Source: Choristoneura fumiferana
Taxonomy: Eukaryota > Arthropoda > Insecta > Lepidoptera > Tortricidae
Direction: 5' to 3'
Assembly (NCBI RefSeq): GCF_025370935.1
Contig: NC_133499.1
Coordinates: 6,763,102 to 6,827,101 of the forward strand
Length of the DNA stretch: 64,000 nt
This document shows positions 9,456 to 21,947 of the stretch, in pieces. The notes beneath the pieces are model-generated. The model searched no databases. It saw only the letters and a list, made by a program, of their open reading frames with translations, and was not told the DNA's origin. The translations under genes were made by a program, and so were the position numbers. Numbering within the stretch: the stretch's first letter is position 1; the number at the start of each line of letters is the position of its first letter.

Positions 9456-12400
9456 CTATTTCAAGCTTAACGGTTTAAGATTCAATGCCTTCACAAAGTT
9501 GTTATGTTTCTGAGCACATAATGGCTTTGTAAGTATGTCTGCCACCATGTGATCTGTTTGCAAATATTTAACACTTAGGTATTTCTTTTGGACTAGATCT
9601 TTGATATAATGGTATCTTAGGTCTATGTGCTTAGTTCTCTTATGGGAGTGATCTTTAATAAGAAGCAACTTTTGTGCACTTTGACTGTCATTGTATACAA
9701 CTACATTACAAGTTTTGTCTATAATTTCAGCAATGAAACTTTTAACAAAGCAAATGTCTTTGCACACTTCAGCAATAGAGATATACTCTGATTCACAGCT
9801 TGATAGAGCAATACAACGCTGCTTTCTGGACTCCCAGTTGATAACATTATTGCCTAACTTTATGACAAACCCAGTGTAAGATCTGCGGTCTGATATATCG
9901 TTTGCCCAGTCTGCATCTGTGTAAGCATTGATATCAAAACTATCGCTCTTAGTGAAGTACAGTCCGTGATTGACTGTACCTGCCAAATATCGCAAAACAC
10001 GTTTTGCAGCGCGCCAGTGACTTTCATCAAAACAATTATTAAACATGCTTAACTGGCTGCACGCAAATGATATATCAGGTCTTGTGCAAACACTTAAATA
10101 CATCAAACTGCCCAATAACTGTCTATATTTATAGGCATCATCGCTTATACATTCCTTTTCAGATTTTTCAAATTTAGAATTAACAGGCAATGGTGTGGAA
10201 ACAGCTTTACAATCAGACATATTGTACTTAATTAACAAACGCTTTACATATGCGGATTGGTCTAATGTAGTAACACCATTATATCTATTAATATTCATAC
10301 CTAAACAATTTTGTAACTTTCCTAAATGACGGATTTCAAAATTATCTTGTAACATTTTTAGAACACTTTGAATACAATTGTTATGAAAGATATAAAAGTC
10401 ATCGACATAGAGACCTATAATTATATGTTCTGACTTAGTTTTCTTAACATAAATGCAAGGTTCACATTTACTTTGAACATAATTATTTAATGACAATACT
10501 GAATGAATTTTTGCATTCCACACTCTACTCGCCTGTTTCAGGCCATAAATGCTTTTATTAAGTAAACAAACTTTGTCATTACTTTTAAAACCTGGTGGTT
10601 GTTCCATAAAGATCTTTTCATCAAGATCACCATTTAAGAAAGCGGTCGTAACATCAATATGATCAATTTCTAATTCCAATTCTGTTGCTAAAGAAAATAA
10701 GATTCTCAAAGTGCTGTGCCTTACCACTGGTGAAAAAGTATCAGTATAGTCAATCCCCTCCTTTTGACTAAAGCCACGAGCAACCAGTCTAGCTTTGAAT
10801 TTAGAATTTTTACCTGAATCATCTAGCTTCCTTTTGAAGACCCATTTACATTTAACGATATTTTCGTTTTTGGGCCGATCAACTAGCGTCCAAACATTAT
10901 TTTTGATCATAGAGTCATACTCACTTCTCATCGCCTGGCACCAGCTGTCTTTATTTGAAGAGTTAACAGCTTCCTCATATGACGACGGTTCATCCAAAGA
11001 ACCATCAGCCATCATAGATAACATGGACAAATCATAATCGTTAAACCTGCCAGGAACATTACCTCTCGTACGACGTACAGGGCGCGAGTTAAATGTGTCG
11101 GGAACAGCCGACGACATGGACTCTTTATCAGGTGCAGCAGACTCAGGCACAGAAGCTTCCGCGTCCAGTGGAACACAATCTCCATTACCTTTGTCATTAC
11201 CATCAAGTGATGACGTAGGAAGCGAAGACATAGTGCCCTCTGGCACGTAATCCTCATCACCATAATCGTCATCAGCACCTTCATCGCCAGTGCAGTAATT
11301 TTCAGACAGCGGCGAGCACGCAGGCATAGTTGGCGACTCTGCATCTGAAATTATATGAGGGTTTGTTGAGCAAGATTTATTGGATTTGTCATGTTCATCA
11401 TTAAAATTGGCTTTATTATTCATATTCAATTCATTATTTAAAATTAAATCATTATTTAAAACTAAATCATCATTTAAAATAGTTTCTTGACTAGATTCCT
11501 TAAAATTTGAATTATTGCCATTATTTGAATTGTCAATATTGTAAAAATAAAAATTATCCCCACAACTTGGCTGACATCTGTTATGTTTTTCAGGAAACTT
11601 ATCCTCTATAAAAGTAACTGTCCTTGAAAGTATTACATTACGAGGATTGGTAGGATCAGACAAACGGTATCCTTTGCAATTTTCACCATAACCTACAAAT
11701 ATATAAGCTTTCGATTTTGGATCGAGCTTTCGACGTTTTTGACTAGGAATTAAAGCATAAGCAAGACAGCCAAAGACGCGTAAATGGCTGACATCTATTT
11801 CAGACTCAGACCATAAGCGTTCAGGAATGCTACCTGATAAAGCTCTGGTAGGAGATCTATTTTTTAAATAAATTGCGCACATTACGCTCTCACCCCAGAA
11901 TCGATTACAAAGACCAGATTCCTGTAGCATAGCCCTTGCTTTGTCAAAAATAGTCTTGCCTGCCCTTTCTGCAAGGCCATTCTGAGCACTACAGTAGGGC
12001 ACAGTGGTTTGGTGAATGATACCATGCTTCTGAAGATAACTACTGAGTCTATGATTAACATACTCGGTACCATTATCTGTACGAAGCACTTTTATTGGCA
12101 GTCCCTTTTGTTTTTCAACTAGGCTTTTAAAATGAATAAAGTGAGAACTCACCTCAGATTTATTTTTCATTAGGTATCCCCATGTTTTTCGGGTAAAGTT
12201 GTCCGTAAAGGTAAGCAAGTAACGTGCTCCGCCCCATGAGCGTACTTGCATCGGGCCGATGACATCAGAGTGTATGATTTGGAGTGGTTGAGTAGTGCGA
12301 CTGGAGCTGACAGTAGGATAAGGTGCTGTAGGCATCTTCCCCGTCAAGCACGACACGCAGCTACCACGTATGCCTTCCTGCTGTTGTTCCTTAAAACGAA

Positions 12401-13637
12401 AATTCATGCAATGTTTTCCATCACCCAAAGTTCGCATACCTTCCTCTGATAAATGGCCAAGACGCTTGTGCCATGTGTCCATGGACACATCTAACGCTGC
12501 ATGAGCCTTCTCTGTACCTTGCCGTTGCATGGGCTTGAGAGGCTCCTCCTCAAAGACAGGCCGTCCTTGCACCTTCACTTTATACAAACCTTTCTCATTC
12601 CTAGCAGTCAAAATTGGGTTGCCAGTGACTTTACAGTCTTGAAATATTTGACATTTATCCTTTTTAAAAATGACAGAATATCCCCTGTCAGCAATTTGTC
12701 CTACTGACAATAAATTACTAGTAAGGTCTGGCACATGGAGAACATTACTTAGGCATATGTTAGAAGAAAGAGGAATTTTACCAGTAATATTACTAACTAG
12801 TTTATGACCGTTAGCTATATATACAATAGAATTTTTACCTGCAGTCTCGCTAAAGAGGTCCCTATCCGAGGTCATGTGTGACGTTGACCCACTATCAAGG
12901 ATGAAGTCCTGGGAGTCTTGTCTGGATACTGCATTAGCCGAAGCAAACATGGAATGCGGTCCCTTCTGATCTTCCCTCTTCTTCTTAAAACATTTCTTGA
13001 TATTGTGGCCGGTCCTCTTGCAGAAACTGCAGAATAACTGACTCTTCTTCTTCTTAACATAATATGCCGTTGAGCCTTCTTCACCATTGCGCCGATGCTC
13101 CTCCTGTAGCAGGCGCGTACGGACTATTTCGCTTGTAAGGTTGCCTGTCAGACAGGCTGTCTCCAAACCAGATACTAAGTTGTCAAACTCCTGTGACAGG
13201 CCGCTTAGCAGGATCTCCGCAACCTCATCGTCTTCAATGATTTTACCGATATCCGCCAGTTGCTGCACTAGCCGCATTACTGCCTCAATGTACTCCGACA
13301 TTCCGCTGTACTGTTTGTATTCAATCTTGTGAAGTTGTCTGAGTAATAAAACCTTTCTGTATAAACCCTTTGGTTCAAATGTGTTCGCTAACTTCTGCCA
13401 AGCATCTTTTGCAGTCTTTGCATCACGGACATATTGATAAAGAGTTGGTTTAATTGCGAGGCAAATACGAGCCAGGGCGCGGCCGTCTGTGGTAGCATCA
13501 GTATTGGTGCCGTCGATGCACTTCCACATTCCATCCAGGGTCAGCAACATTTGCATAGCAAATTTCCAGTTTACATAATTACTTATACCTTCTAGTTTTT
13601 CAACGGGGATATTTGTCGTAGTTTCCGTCTTCGACAT
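9456..13637 (-). CDS. Copia-1 Gag-Pol polyprotein
   Basis: An uninterrupted 1393-aa polyprotein in the usual copia order. Gag is UBN2-type (residues ~10-200), with a CCHC knuckle CSFCKRTGHNIKKC (~205-218). The aspartic protease motif is ILDSGSTSHM (~246). Then come a GAG-pre-integrase segment (WHKRLGHL, ~392), integrase with HSDV, RTDNGTEY and a downstream Glu (~450-600), reverse transcriptase with YVDDFYIF (~1070) and RNase H ending near TKHIDLRYHYI (~1340). All catalytic motifs are present. The start is the first Met after the 5' LTR leader. With near-intact LTRs this copy could be competent for transposition. Expression would be driven from the 5' LTR on the right. Confidence 0.97.
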   Translation of the reverse strand: MSKTETTTNIPVEKLEGISNYVNWKFAMQMLLTLDGMWKCIDGTNTDATTDGRALARICLAIKPTLYQYVRDAKTAKDAWQKLANTFEPKGLYRKVLLLRQLHKIEYKQYSGMSEYIEAVMRLVQQLADIGKIIEDDEVAEILLSGLSQEFDNLVSGLETACLTGNLTSEIVRTRLLQEEHRRNGEEGSTAYYVKKKKSQLFCSFCKRTGHNIKKCFKKKREDQKGPHSMFASANAVSRQDSQDFILDSGSTSHMTSDRDLFSETAGKNSIVYIANGHKLVSNITGKIPLSSNICLSNVLHVPDLTSNLLSVGQIADRGYSVIFKKDKCQIFQDCKVTGNPILTARNEKGLYKVKVQGRPVFEEEPLKPMQRQGTEKAHAALDVSMDTWHKRLGHLSEEGMRTLGDGKHCMNFRFKEQQQEGIRGSCVSCLTGKMPTAPYPTVSSSRTTQPLQIIHSDVIGPMQVRSWGGARYLLTFTDNFTRKTWGYLMKNKSEVSSHFIHFKSLVEKQKGLPIKVLRTDNGTEYVNHRLSSYLQKHGIIHQTTVPYCSAQNGLAERAGKTIFDKARAMLQESGLCNRFWGESVMCAIYLKNRSPTRALSGSIPERLWSESEIDVSHLRVFGCLAYALIPSQKRRKLDPKSKAYIFVGYGENCKGYRLSDPTNPRNVILSRTVTFIEDKFPEKHNRCQPSCGDNFYFYNIDNSNNGNNSNFKESSQETILNDDLVLNNDLILNNELNMNNKANFNDEHDKSNKSCSTNPHIISDAESPTMPACSPLSENYCTGDEGADDDYGDEDYVPEGTMSSLPTSSLDGNDKGNGDCVPLDAEASVPESAAPDKESMSSAVPDTFNSRPVRRTRGNVPGRFNDYDLSMLSMMADGSLDEPSSYEEAVNSSNKDSWCQAMRSEYDSMIKNNVWTLVDRPKNENIVKCKWVFKRKLDDSGKNSKFKARLVARGFSQKEGIDYTDTFSPVVRHSTLRILFSLATELELEIDHIDVTTAFLNGDLDEKIFMEQPPGFKSNDKVCLLNKSIYGLKQASRVWNAKIHSVLSLNNYVQSKCEPCIYVKKTKSEHIIIGLYVDDFYIFHNNCIQSVLKMLQDNFEIRHLGKLQNCLGMNINRYNGVTTLDQSAYVKRLLIKYNMSDCKAVSTPLPVNSKFEKSEKECISDDAYKYRQLLGSLMYLSVCTRPDISFACSQLSMFNNCFDESHWRAAKRVLRYLAGTVNHGLYFTKSDSFDINAYTDADWANDISDRRSYTGFVIKLGNNVINWESRKQRCIALSSCESEYISIAEVCKDICFVKSFIAEIIDKTCNVVVYNDSQSAQKLLLIKDHSHKRTKHIDLRYHYIKDLVQKKYLSVKYLQTDHMVADILTKPLCAQKHNNFVKALNLKPLSLK

Positions 13638-13782
13638 AATGTTAAGTTGTGGCTGGATTTGGGTATCGATCTGTTTGCACGAGGGGATTAGTGCAAACTT
13701 ATAACCTCAAAAAAAATATTACCTTCTTGGTATAATTGTTGAGCAATCACACGGCGTTGGGATTTTTCTGGGCACTCTAACC

Positions 13783-14113
13783 TGTTGGCAAGAGCAATTG
13801 CGCTGTGGGCTGCGTCGCCGTGCGATATACTTACCAAGGTTATTCGTATGAGGTGTGTCGAAAACAAAAAACACAAATCCAGCCAATGTAGATCTTTATA
13901 TTATGTCAATAATATATTTCCACATTGTGAGTCAAAAAAATAAATATAGTATTAGAAGATGGACACTGATTTTTAAATAGAGACTCAAAAGATACACCGT
14001 AGCACTCGTGGGGATTTTGACAAGGCGAAGACAGAAAAGCATAGATAAAAAGAGTGCAAAGGATGAGCTGTCATAGACAATGCTAATGTGGGGAGTACAC
14101 ATAAAATCCAACA
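13783..14113 (-). repeat. Copia-1 5' LTR
   Basis: 331 bp, the promoter-bearing LTR for the minus-strand element. The bases just inside it read GGTTAGAGTGCCCAG on the element strand, where the primer-binding site should be. They partly resemble the initiator-Met anticodon-stem complement used by copia, but the primer is not assigned. Confidence 0.93.
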
Positions 14114-14118
14114 GTACC

Positions 14119-16540
14119 TATTGGTTAATAAAAAAATATTAACACGACCTGTCTTGTAATAAAATCCGCACGAACTTAATAACATGGCTCCTTATAAAAT
14201 AAGGACACTCTTTAAAATATATTAAATGAACTCTTGGTCGTTCCCGCTGATTCTAATTTGAAGTAATATGCCTTACTTAATACCAAAAAGAGAGTTTTCA
14301 TGTTAATAACTTTATTATTCCGGCCCTATCTAAATCTATTTTTTTAATAAAAATGTAGCTACGTAAGTAATAAGAATAAACACTAATGACAGCCTAATGA
14401 AAATTCTTGAAACATATTAGTTTTACGTTTTTGGTAAAAAAATTATTTGGTATTAAATTATATTAGTATTGTCACCCAAACTACATTTGAATACCAAAAT
14501 TTCTAGTCGATGCCATTAAACGTTGAAGTTCCGACCTGTGGAGACGATCCTGGCCGGACTACCAAGGTGTCACTATCAGATTATTGTATTGTCACCATAT
14601 TTACATAAGTTTACCAAATTTCAAGTCGATCGGATTACTGGAAGTGGGTCAAATTTAACTTGCAAGATTTCCCAAATAAATAAACAAATAAACGAACAGG
14701 GCAAGTTAAATAAAAACTTGTAAATGACATGGAGATGACATGTTGTATGTAGTAGTGCACAGATATGGGACTTGAGTCATTTTTCGAATATGGAACGTCG
14801 ATTTATTTATACGGACACGTTACTAATACTACATACGAGTACAACACGGATCCTGGGGATATGAACTGACATCGCTTAGCTACAGGCGCTTTGCTAAGTT
14901 TAAACATACATTGCATATGCATTTCTTCTGCGTGCTATGAAATTTTCTATTTTCCTGGTATAAATAAGTATAAAGTAAATTTTCAGAATTGGTTCAGTAA
15001 TTTTGTCCTACATAGTTACAAACAAACCAGTGTTACAAACAATTAATTATAATATATTTATTTTAATGATAAATAAATAAAATAAGATAAAAACCACTAA
15101 CCCCTCGCAACGACAAAAGTAAAAGAAAATATTCAAGTCTCGTTTTTTTTTTCAAAGAATAAAAATAGTAATAATATTTACAAAAAAAAATACAATACAG
15201 AAAGAGTGTGTCTGGACATAAGAGAAGTTAAATTCTCACTAAGTATATCACAGACACACAGAATGCAAAAAAGATACAGGTATTCTTAGTGAAAATGTCA
15301 ATTATGTACAGAGTATCGCCTTGAAATGGTGAAAAACTCGACTTGATTCCCAGACCCAGTGTACTCGTATACCTTTCTGCAGAAGTAAATACTTTTTGAA
15401 TTTTGTATATATTCTTAGTCAAGGTATGTTTTACTTTTCAGCTGACTCCTTTTGACACACCGACAGTTATGACGAATCCAATAATACCTCATCATATGGT
15501 TAAATCCGTCCAGCCAAAGCAATAGACATACATACCCACATACATACCTACATACGCTTCAAAAGCATAGCCCTCCTTCGGGCAGTCCCCTGGTGAAAAG
15601 TGATTTTAGGGAAAAATACTTATGATTGAACACAGTGACTTAGCAAAAGTTCAAAATCGACGCTTAAATTCATGTCAGGTTCAGAATTACTTGGCTTCAT
15701 CAAATTGGCCAAGCCTAGTGAAGAATACCTATTTAATTTCGCAATCAAAAATATCTAAGCAGTAACTTCCGCTCTGATTATAAATGACCAACAAACATTG
15801 TAGATCCGACATTTTTAAATGATATGGAATTTACGGTAACGGATCCGCAGGTCACATAAAAAAGTACGTTTCCCTTTTATGTTTCTAATATATATATTTA
15901 CAACCAAAAATGGCCAAATCTTTCTTTATAAAAATACATCCGTTTTAAAACCATTTTGACTTGGGTTTAGATCTCTTCTGTTATGAATGTTTATTTACTT
16001 AATTAAGATTTACGACGAGTGAACAAGGAAAGAATACCGCTGAAGTTTTATTATTTTTCTTAGATAATTAGTGGAAAACTGGAATAAACAGCTTCCTAAT
16101 AGGGGTCCTTAGGCCGTTCTAAAATAATGTATACTGAGCGGCAAAAAATCTGGCCCTCAAATGTATGCAAAAATAGGTTATTTTGTATGGAGAGTGGGCC
16201 AAATTTTGTGCCGCTGAGTATATTTAGATTTTCGAGATATTTGCACTTTTTTTTCCTAGACAACACCCTTGTTCGAGTTTTTGTTGTTACAAACTCAGTT
16301 TAGAGTCAAAAAATTCCTAATTACCCACTAATGTAAGTTACCGACCATTCTATATAGGTACGTCGAATCGTAAGAAGAATAACGCAGACTTCATGTCGAG
16401 CACTTCTATCAAATGTAGAAGACTTAGTAAGTAAGTCTTATTACAAAGTTTTAACCTCCCATACTCGGAAAAATAAGGCAAATCATATCTAACAACAGGG
16501 AGGAAAACTATACTTTCTTCTCAATGGTAGAAATAAATTA
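14119..16540. other. Intergenic repeats and unassigned sequence
   Basis: No gene is supported. 14520-14720 holds a dispersed repeat (gacgatcctggccggactacc) that recurs inverted near 55040-55150. 15430-15600 is a repeat tail with catacatac iterations. The rest is AT-rich. Confidence 0.5.
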
Positions 16541-16544
16541 ATAG

Positions 16545-16770
16545 TTATTTGTTATGCAAGGCTGGAAAGTAACTGTTTGGCCACGAGTGCTTATATTGAA
16601 AGCCGAGCAAGCGAAGGATTCTTAGATTAAACCACGAGCGAAGCGAGTGGTTCAAAAGAAGAATCCTGAGCGTAGTCGAGGGTTTCAAAGGCACGAGATG
16701 CTAAACAACTTTACAGCCGAGCGAAACACACAATTTTTCACCTCACGACAGCGAGAAAAATGTAGATGAA
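16545..16770. repeat. Dispersed repeat rich in gagcgaagcgagtgg motifs
   Basis: Contains nested near-palindromic motifs such as accacgagcgaagcgagtgg and gaatcctgagcgtagtcgagg. A related, oppositely oriented segment lies at 22125-22335. No coding content. Confidence 0.55.
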
Positions 16771-17984
16771 AGAAAATAAATTGAACACTGTTATAAATCA
16801 GTTTTAGGTTATGCTAGCTAGCTTATGCAAGTGGCTTGTTCTAAATCGAATTCTCATCCCATGGAAATATCTCAAAATACATCCACGGTCTTGTCTCCAT
16901 AAAAAGAGGGAATTTCGAAGTCCAAGTATAAGTTCAGCTTTCTAGATCCAGGGTTTGGGTTGGACGTTGATAAATGAGTTAGCCAGTCAGTACTTTTACA
17001 TTTAATTATGCAAGTAGCTTAACCTTCTTAAAGTTAAAATAATAACAGATTAATTAACAGATTTAAATGAACAGAACAGAAGTGAACACGTCAATATTCA
17101 ACGCTTACTTCCTCAACCTCGTATCTTCCCGAAATATATACAACAAATCAACACTATCACAGAATAACAAGTTTTCCCTAGGGAATTTTGTTATACTGTG
17201 ACTCTATCGTACTTACCATAAAGATGACTTTAAAGCAATATTATGTGGCGATACGAGGTTGTGAAAGTAAGTGGCCGATATGTATTTTCAAGGGGGTGCC
17301 CGTTCACGATAACGTTCGAATTTCAAAAACTCTTTTCAGCCAAGAGGATAAAAAGCAACTTTTCACGCAGATTTCGAAGGATAAAGAAAGCTTTTTCGAG
17401 CTAGTGAGGTGAAAAAAAATAAAAAGGCATTAGATGTCAATGGAACACATACCTATACGTATTCAGGCTATACGGCGTAATATATGTTATAATTATTGAG
17501 TTTTTTCTTAATTTGTCATATTACAAATTTTATAATGCTAGTCAATAGTTATTAAATCATTTACATAACTTTTCTTATACGCAGACATATAAAACAGAAA
17601 AATTAAAAAAATCTTATGAATAAAAGCAATCGGTCTATACAGCTATGATACAGCTTAACTCCGGTTCATTTGACAACTTACTAAATTTTACAAATAAATT
17701 TACTAAAATACCTATTTTACTTCAACCGTTTGTCTCTAATCATTATATTGAACATTTAAAGTTTTGTTGAATTAATTATTGCATAACAATAAAGTCCATT
17801 GATTTTTTTTACAACTACCACATTAACCTTTGACCTATGTTTAAAAAATGTAACGTTGTCTTTTATGAATTGTAATTTTTTTTTTCTATTCATTTTAGCT
17901 ATTTTTTTTAATACATTTTTTGCTCGTATACTATTTCATCATAACATCATGTCGGCCATATATGTATACTGTAGTCTTTGCTTC

Positions 17985-18108
17985 TGACCCCATCGGCCAT
18001 CAGTCCTGCGAGCAATGTGCCCCGCCCACTGCCACTTTAGTTTCGCAATTCTTCGGGCTATGTCGGTAACCTTAGTTCTACTGCGGATATCATCACTACA
18101 CGTATACT
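17985..18108 (-). mobile_element. RTE-type LINE fragment
   Basis: This piece aligns with part of the RTE reverse-transcriptase end at 35030-35250 (gcgagcaatgtgccccgcccactgcc and cgcaattcttcgggctatgtcgg). It lacks the 130-bp insertion present there, so it preserves the empty site. Confidence 0.7.
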
Positions 18109-19245
18109 ATTTACATTTATTTTATAAGTGCTTTCCTTGTAATCGAAATGAAAAGCAGAGTGCTAACTCGGGAAAAATTTCAACGTATAAAAAATCAGGA
18201 CAATAGAGATGAGACTACTTTGGTACGGGATGATAGAGTTCCACAAGACACAGATTGGCTAAGAACCATCACAGAAAGAGGAAATTAACAGAGTCGGAGA
18301 CATTTGACAACAGCCGTATTGCCGTAGCCTAAATTAATTAAAATTACAAATTTTGATATACTCATGTATTGCCATGTTAATCCACAATGTCATTTAATTT
18401 AATGTCTGATCTTTAGGTAACTCCGAGTCTAAGGTGCGCTCATTACGCTATGCTATTATAACGTATCAAAACTGTGTTACCACTATACAGCCACTAGCAT
18501 TGATCGATCGGTTATTCGTCGTTTTATAATGTCTTCTTTGACATTATTATGAAGAGGATATAAACTCACTAAGTGACGGGAGAAAGCCTCTTTGAAACGC
18601 CGGCACTAACCCAATTCTCGACGGAAAGGGTCGACTAGTTCATTGATACCTCTTAACCCATCACCTACGCTGATATTATAGTAAAATATTGCAGATACAA
18701 AGCGTAGGAGGTCTGTATAGTCGATCCAGAACGTTTTTCACTTGCTTTGAGGTTTTTTTTGTTGCAACCGGAGCTATACCCCTGCGTAGGTACCTCATAC
18801 TCATCAACTAGTTTATATGTGCGTTTGAACTGCGATTCAGGCGCTGACAACTGTAAAAATGTTTTTTAAACAGAATAAGTACCTGCTTGTATGCGCGGGA
18901 TGTTTATTTTGTGACAGTGAAGAAAATATTATGAAATATTACTTCCTGAACGGTTCCAAAATACGTTTAGGCAAATTTGATTCGATAGAATTTAACGCCA
19001 ATGCGCCCTCATCATCATAGTATTTCTCGTATAATTTATAAACGCAATATCATATTTTTTAGTAAAATTAACGAACATAACCTATACCTAAGTCTAATTT
19101 CCAGCGACTGGCCAGTTATAAGTGCAGATAGGGCGAGTTGGAAATCCAAGGGAGAGGGTCTTTGCCCAGCAGTATGGGACATTACAAGGGCTCAAAAAAT
19201 CAAAAACCCGACTGCCTTAAAAAATACTAAAAAGAAGAAAACAAG
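18109..19245. other. Unassigned sequence
   Basis: No conserved ORF, RNA gene or repeat boundary recognised. Confidence 0.4.
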
Positions 19246-19249
19246 TCGT

Positions 19250-20446
19250 TTTTATTTATTCGACTGGATCTGGATCTGGATGGAAACGAGCAAGTGGGTC
19301 TCCTGATGCTAAGAGATCATCACCGCCCATAAACATCTGCAACACCAGGGGTATTGCAGATGCGTTGCCAACCTAGAGGCCTAAGATGGGATATATGGTC
19401 AAACTATTGAATTTGTAAAATCAACAGTATTTTTAGGAATAACGCTCGATTCTAAACTACAGTGGGGACCTCATGTCACAGCAATCGCGGGTAGATTGAG
19501 CTCTGCTGCTTTTGCAGTTTGGAAAATACGGCAGCTAACCGATGTGGCGACGGCACGGTTGGTGTATTTTGCTTACTTTAACAGCATTATTTCGTACGGC
19601 CTTATTTTATGGGGATCTGCTGCAGACATTGAGTCAATTTTTATCTTACAAAAGAAAGCAATTAGAGCAATTTATAATTTGAAGACGCGTGAATCTTTAA
19701 GATCTTTTTTAAGGAAACAGATATCCTAACCCTGCCGTCGCTTTATGTTTTTGAAATAATCATGTATGTTAGGAAGAACATATGTGATTTTCCCACTAAC
19801 GTCGATAAGCCAAAGGCTACTAGAAACACAGGGAAGCTTAAAGTTCCATCTTACAGACTGGCTAAAACCAAAAAGTCTTTTCTGGGAAATTGCATACGTT
19901 TTTATAATAAAATTCCAAAAAATATTATAAATGAAACGGATACAAAATTCAGATCTATTGTCAAGAAGACATTAATATCAAAGGCGTATTATAAAGTTAA
20001 TGATTATATCATGGACAGGGATATTTGGAAATAATTCCGATCCGCATTAGCGATCCCTTCAAAATAGCGAACCTACTGTGTTAAAAAATAAAGTTGTGTT
20101 AAATACTTGTGATGTATACATGTCATTTAATAATATTGTAAATCTGTTTTAAAAAAATATATATACCTCGTTGAGTTTCTTGCCGGATTCTTCTCAGCAG
20201 AGGTTTTTCCGAACCGGTGGTAGATTTTTTTGACATTCATAAGTGCTTGTTGTAGCCTAAATTGAATAAAGATATTTTGACTTTGACTTTGACTTTGATA
20301 CCTCAAGTGCCAGTAATTTCACCGGCTGTCTTACTCTCCACGCCGAAACACAACAGTGCAATCACTGCTGCTTCACGGCAGGATTAGCGAGCAAGATGGT
20401 GGTAGCAATCCGGGCGGACCTTGCACAAGGTCCTACCACCTGCAAA
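19250..20446 (-). repeat. SINE-like family A copy split by a LINE insertion
   Basis: The two halves (19250-19394 and 20300-20446) rejoin in register at gatgggata / tacctcaag, with LINE sequence between them. It shows the family was already resident before the LINE arrived. Confidence 0.85.
19395..20299 (+). mobile_element. 5'-truncated non-LTR retrotransposon (CR1/Jockey-like)
   Basis: It encodes the C-terminal end of a LINE reverse transcriptase: FLGITLDSKLQWGPH, then YFNSIISYGLILWGSA and LQKKAIRAIYNL. A frameshift near 19715 is followed by a long basic frame ending DRDIWK at 20034. The 3' UTR ends with AATAAAGATATTTTGACTT and TTTGACT iterations. The ends overlap gata, a likely short target duplication. 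The copy is dead: the 5' part is missing and the frame is broken. Confidence 0.85.
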
Positions 20447-21620
20447 ATAGTGGTCTAGTGGACTAGAACTCTGTTAAGTAGCTAACTTAAAGTTCAACAG
20501 TCGGGACCCGGGACCAATTAAATACCTACTAAGAATTTTTGAGCTGATCACGATTTGAATCAGTTTCAGTCGGGTTTTTTGTTTTTTTTTTTAATTTATT
20601 GTTTTATTTGACACTTTTTGATATTTCTGTGAAAATGGTAGATTAAAACAATTATAACTCATGTATGTTTAGGATAGGCTAATTATTAGCTTTCATTTGA
20701 TACCCTCCTCGCATAGAATTGAGGATTTTAATCCGCCATTTTGATTTTTCAAGAATTTCATGTACCCAGTGTCACTCGCGTCATCAAGACGAATCCAATG
20801 ACGTATCATTTATCAAAATAGATAGATACATACTGGTCAAACACAGAACTCCTTCTTCCTCCTTCTTCGCAGTCGGGTAAAAAATTCACAAACAAAACTG
20901 GAAGCCGTTGTCATGAGCAAGTACATAGTTAAGTATTTTAGCAATACATAAGTATACTTAATTAATTAAGTCCCGGGGAAGGTATTAGTTATGAGTGAAA
21001 AACGCGAATTTTGGACATTATTGTTGCTGAAAAGCGTAATTACACATTTCTGTACAAAAATATCGTGTTCAAATATCTTCTTCTCATAGTATCAGATAGC
21101 CATTCTTTTTAATTTGATTGCTTATTTATTAGGCTATGCTAATAAAATGCATGTTTTGATACCCAAAGTCATAGCTAGTACGCAGGTATCATTATTCCAA
21201 TAAGCACGCCACTCTCTATAACAGTTACTTACATAAACCATCCAAATAACAGACATCTTGTTAGACATTGCACTCCGGTTACTCGTTAGGAGGCTTCACA
21301 GGAACATTACTAGAAGGCATTGTTCGATAATGAAAACGTACATTTCGCATAAATATTCAATTCAGCTTAAATTTAGATTCTTACCCACAAAACCCCTACT
21401 ATTTTCATTTTTGTATTTTTTTTGTTTTATTCATGTGTGTTGTTTGAATTTTGTTGTTTGTGTGAATAAATGTCTTCTTTCTTTCTGTCTTTTTTTTTTC
21501 TTTACCATACACGTATGAGTATGTACGTTATTTAAAAATACTTTTGACCTCAGCACCTCAAACAGGCAGGTTTTGCTATGAGAAATCAGTGAGCAAAATC
21601 GCATTTTACTCACTCCGTGA
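20447..21620. other. Dispersed repeat and unassigned sequence
   Basis: 20500-20885 resembles a dispersed unit bounded by agtcgggtttttt and cagtcgggtaaaaa. Beyond it nothing is recognised. Long T runs lie near 21415-21500. Confidence 0.4.
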
Positions 21621-21623
21621 GAC

Positions 21624-21947
21624 ATTAGAATAATTTTGTGAATATTTTGCAATATCTGAAATTAATTATGGCAAATATGCGTTCCGGGGCAATGAATGTC
21701 TGTGTTTTGAGACAGTTACAGTTTTGTCTTTCGGAAACCTTTGTCCTCCCTTTTTTCCGAACAAAACGGGGACTATGCAACACTGTGGCATGCTCGATAT
21801 TTTTATGGTACGGTTTTAAGGTGTATTAAATATGATTTTAATGTAAAATTTGTTTTTACGCCCGTAATAACAGACTTTGAAAGCCATACTTAAAAACCTC
21901 ACGCAACAGTGCGCCATCTAGTGAGACAAAAAACGATAGCCCTCATT
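21624..21947 (+). mobile_element. MITE family D, truncated copy
   Basis: Matches the right three-quarters of the complete element at 38239-38661, ending CGATAGCCCTCATT. The left terminal repeat is missing. It lies inverted relative to the copy at 22921-23350 across the assembly gap. Confidence 0.8.

Larger units (their letters stand above)
8904..14113 (-). mobile_element. Complete Ty1/Copia LTR retrotransposon (Copia-1)
   Basis: A 5.2-kb element with LTRs at 8904-9242 and 13783-14113. It has a 5-bp target duplication GTACC (8899-8903, 14114-14118), a purine tract next to the 3' LTR and one intact Gag-Pol ORF. The LTRs start TGTTGG and end CCAACA. They differ by a few substitutions and short indels, including a 9-bp duplication near 9200, so insertion is fairly recent but not brand new. 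Confidence 0.96.

Noticed and set aside
17188..17412. 74-codon plus-strand ORF MLYCDSIVLTIKM
   Set aside because: No recognised domain, adjacent to dispersed repeat sequence, and no splice evidence.
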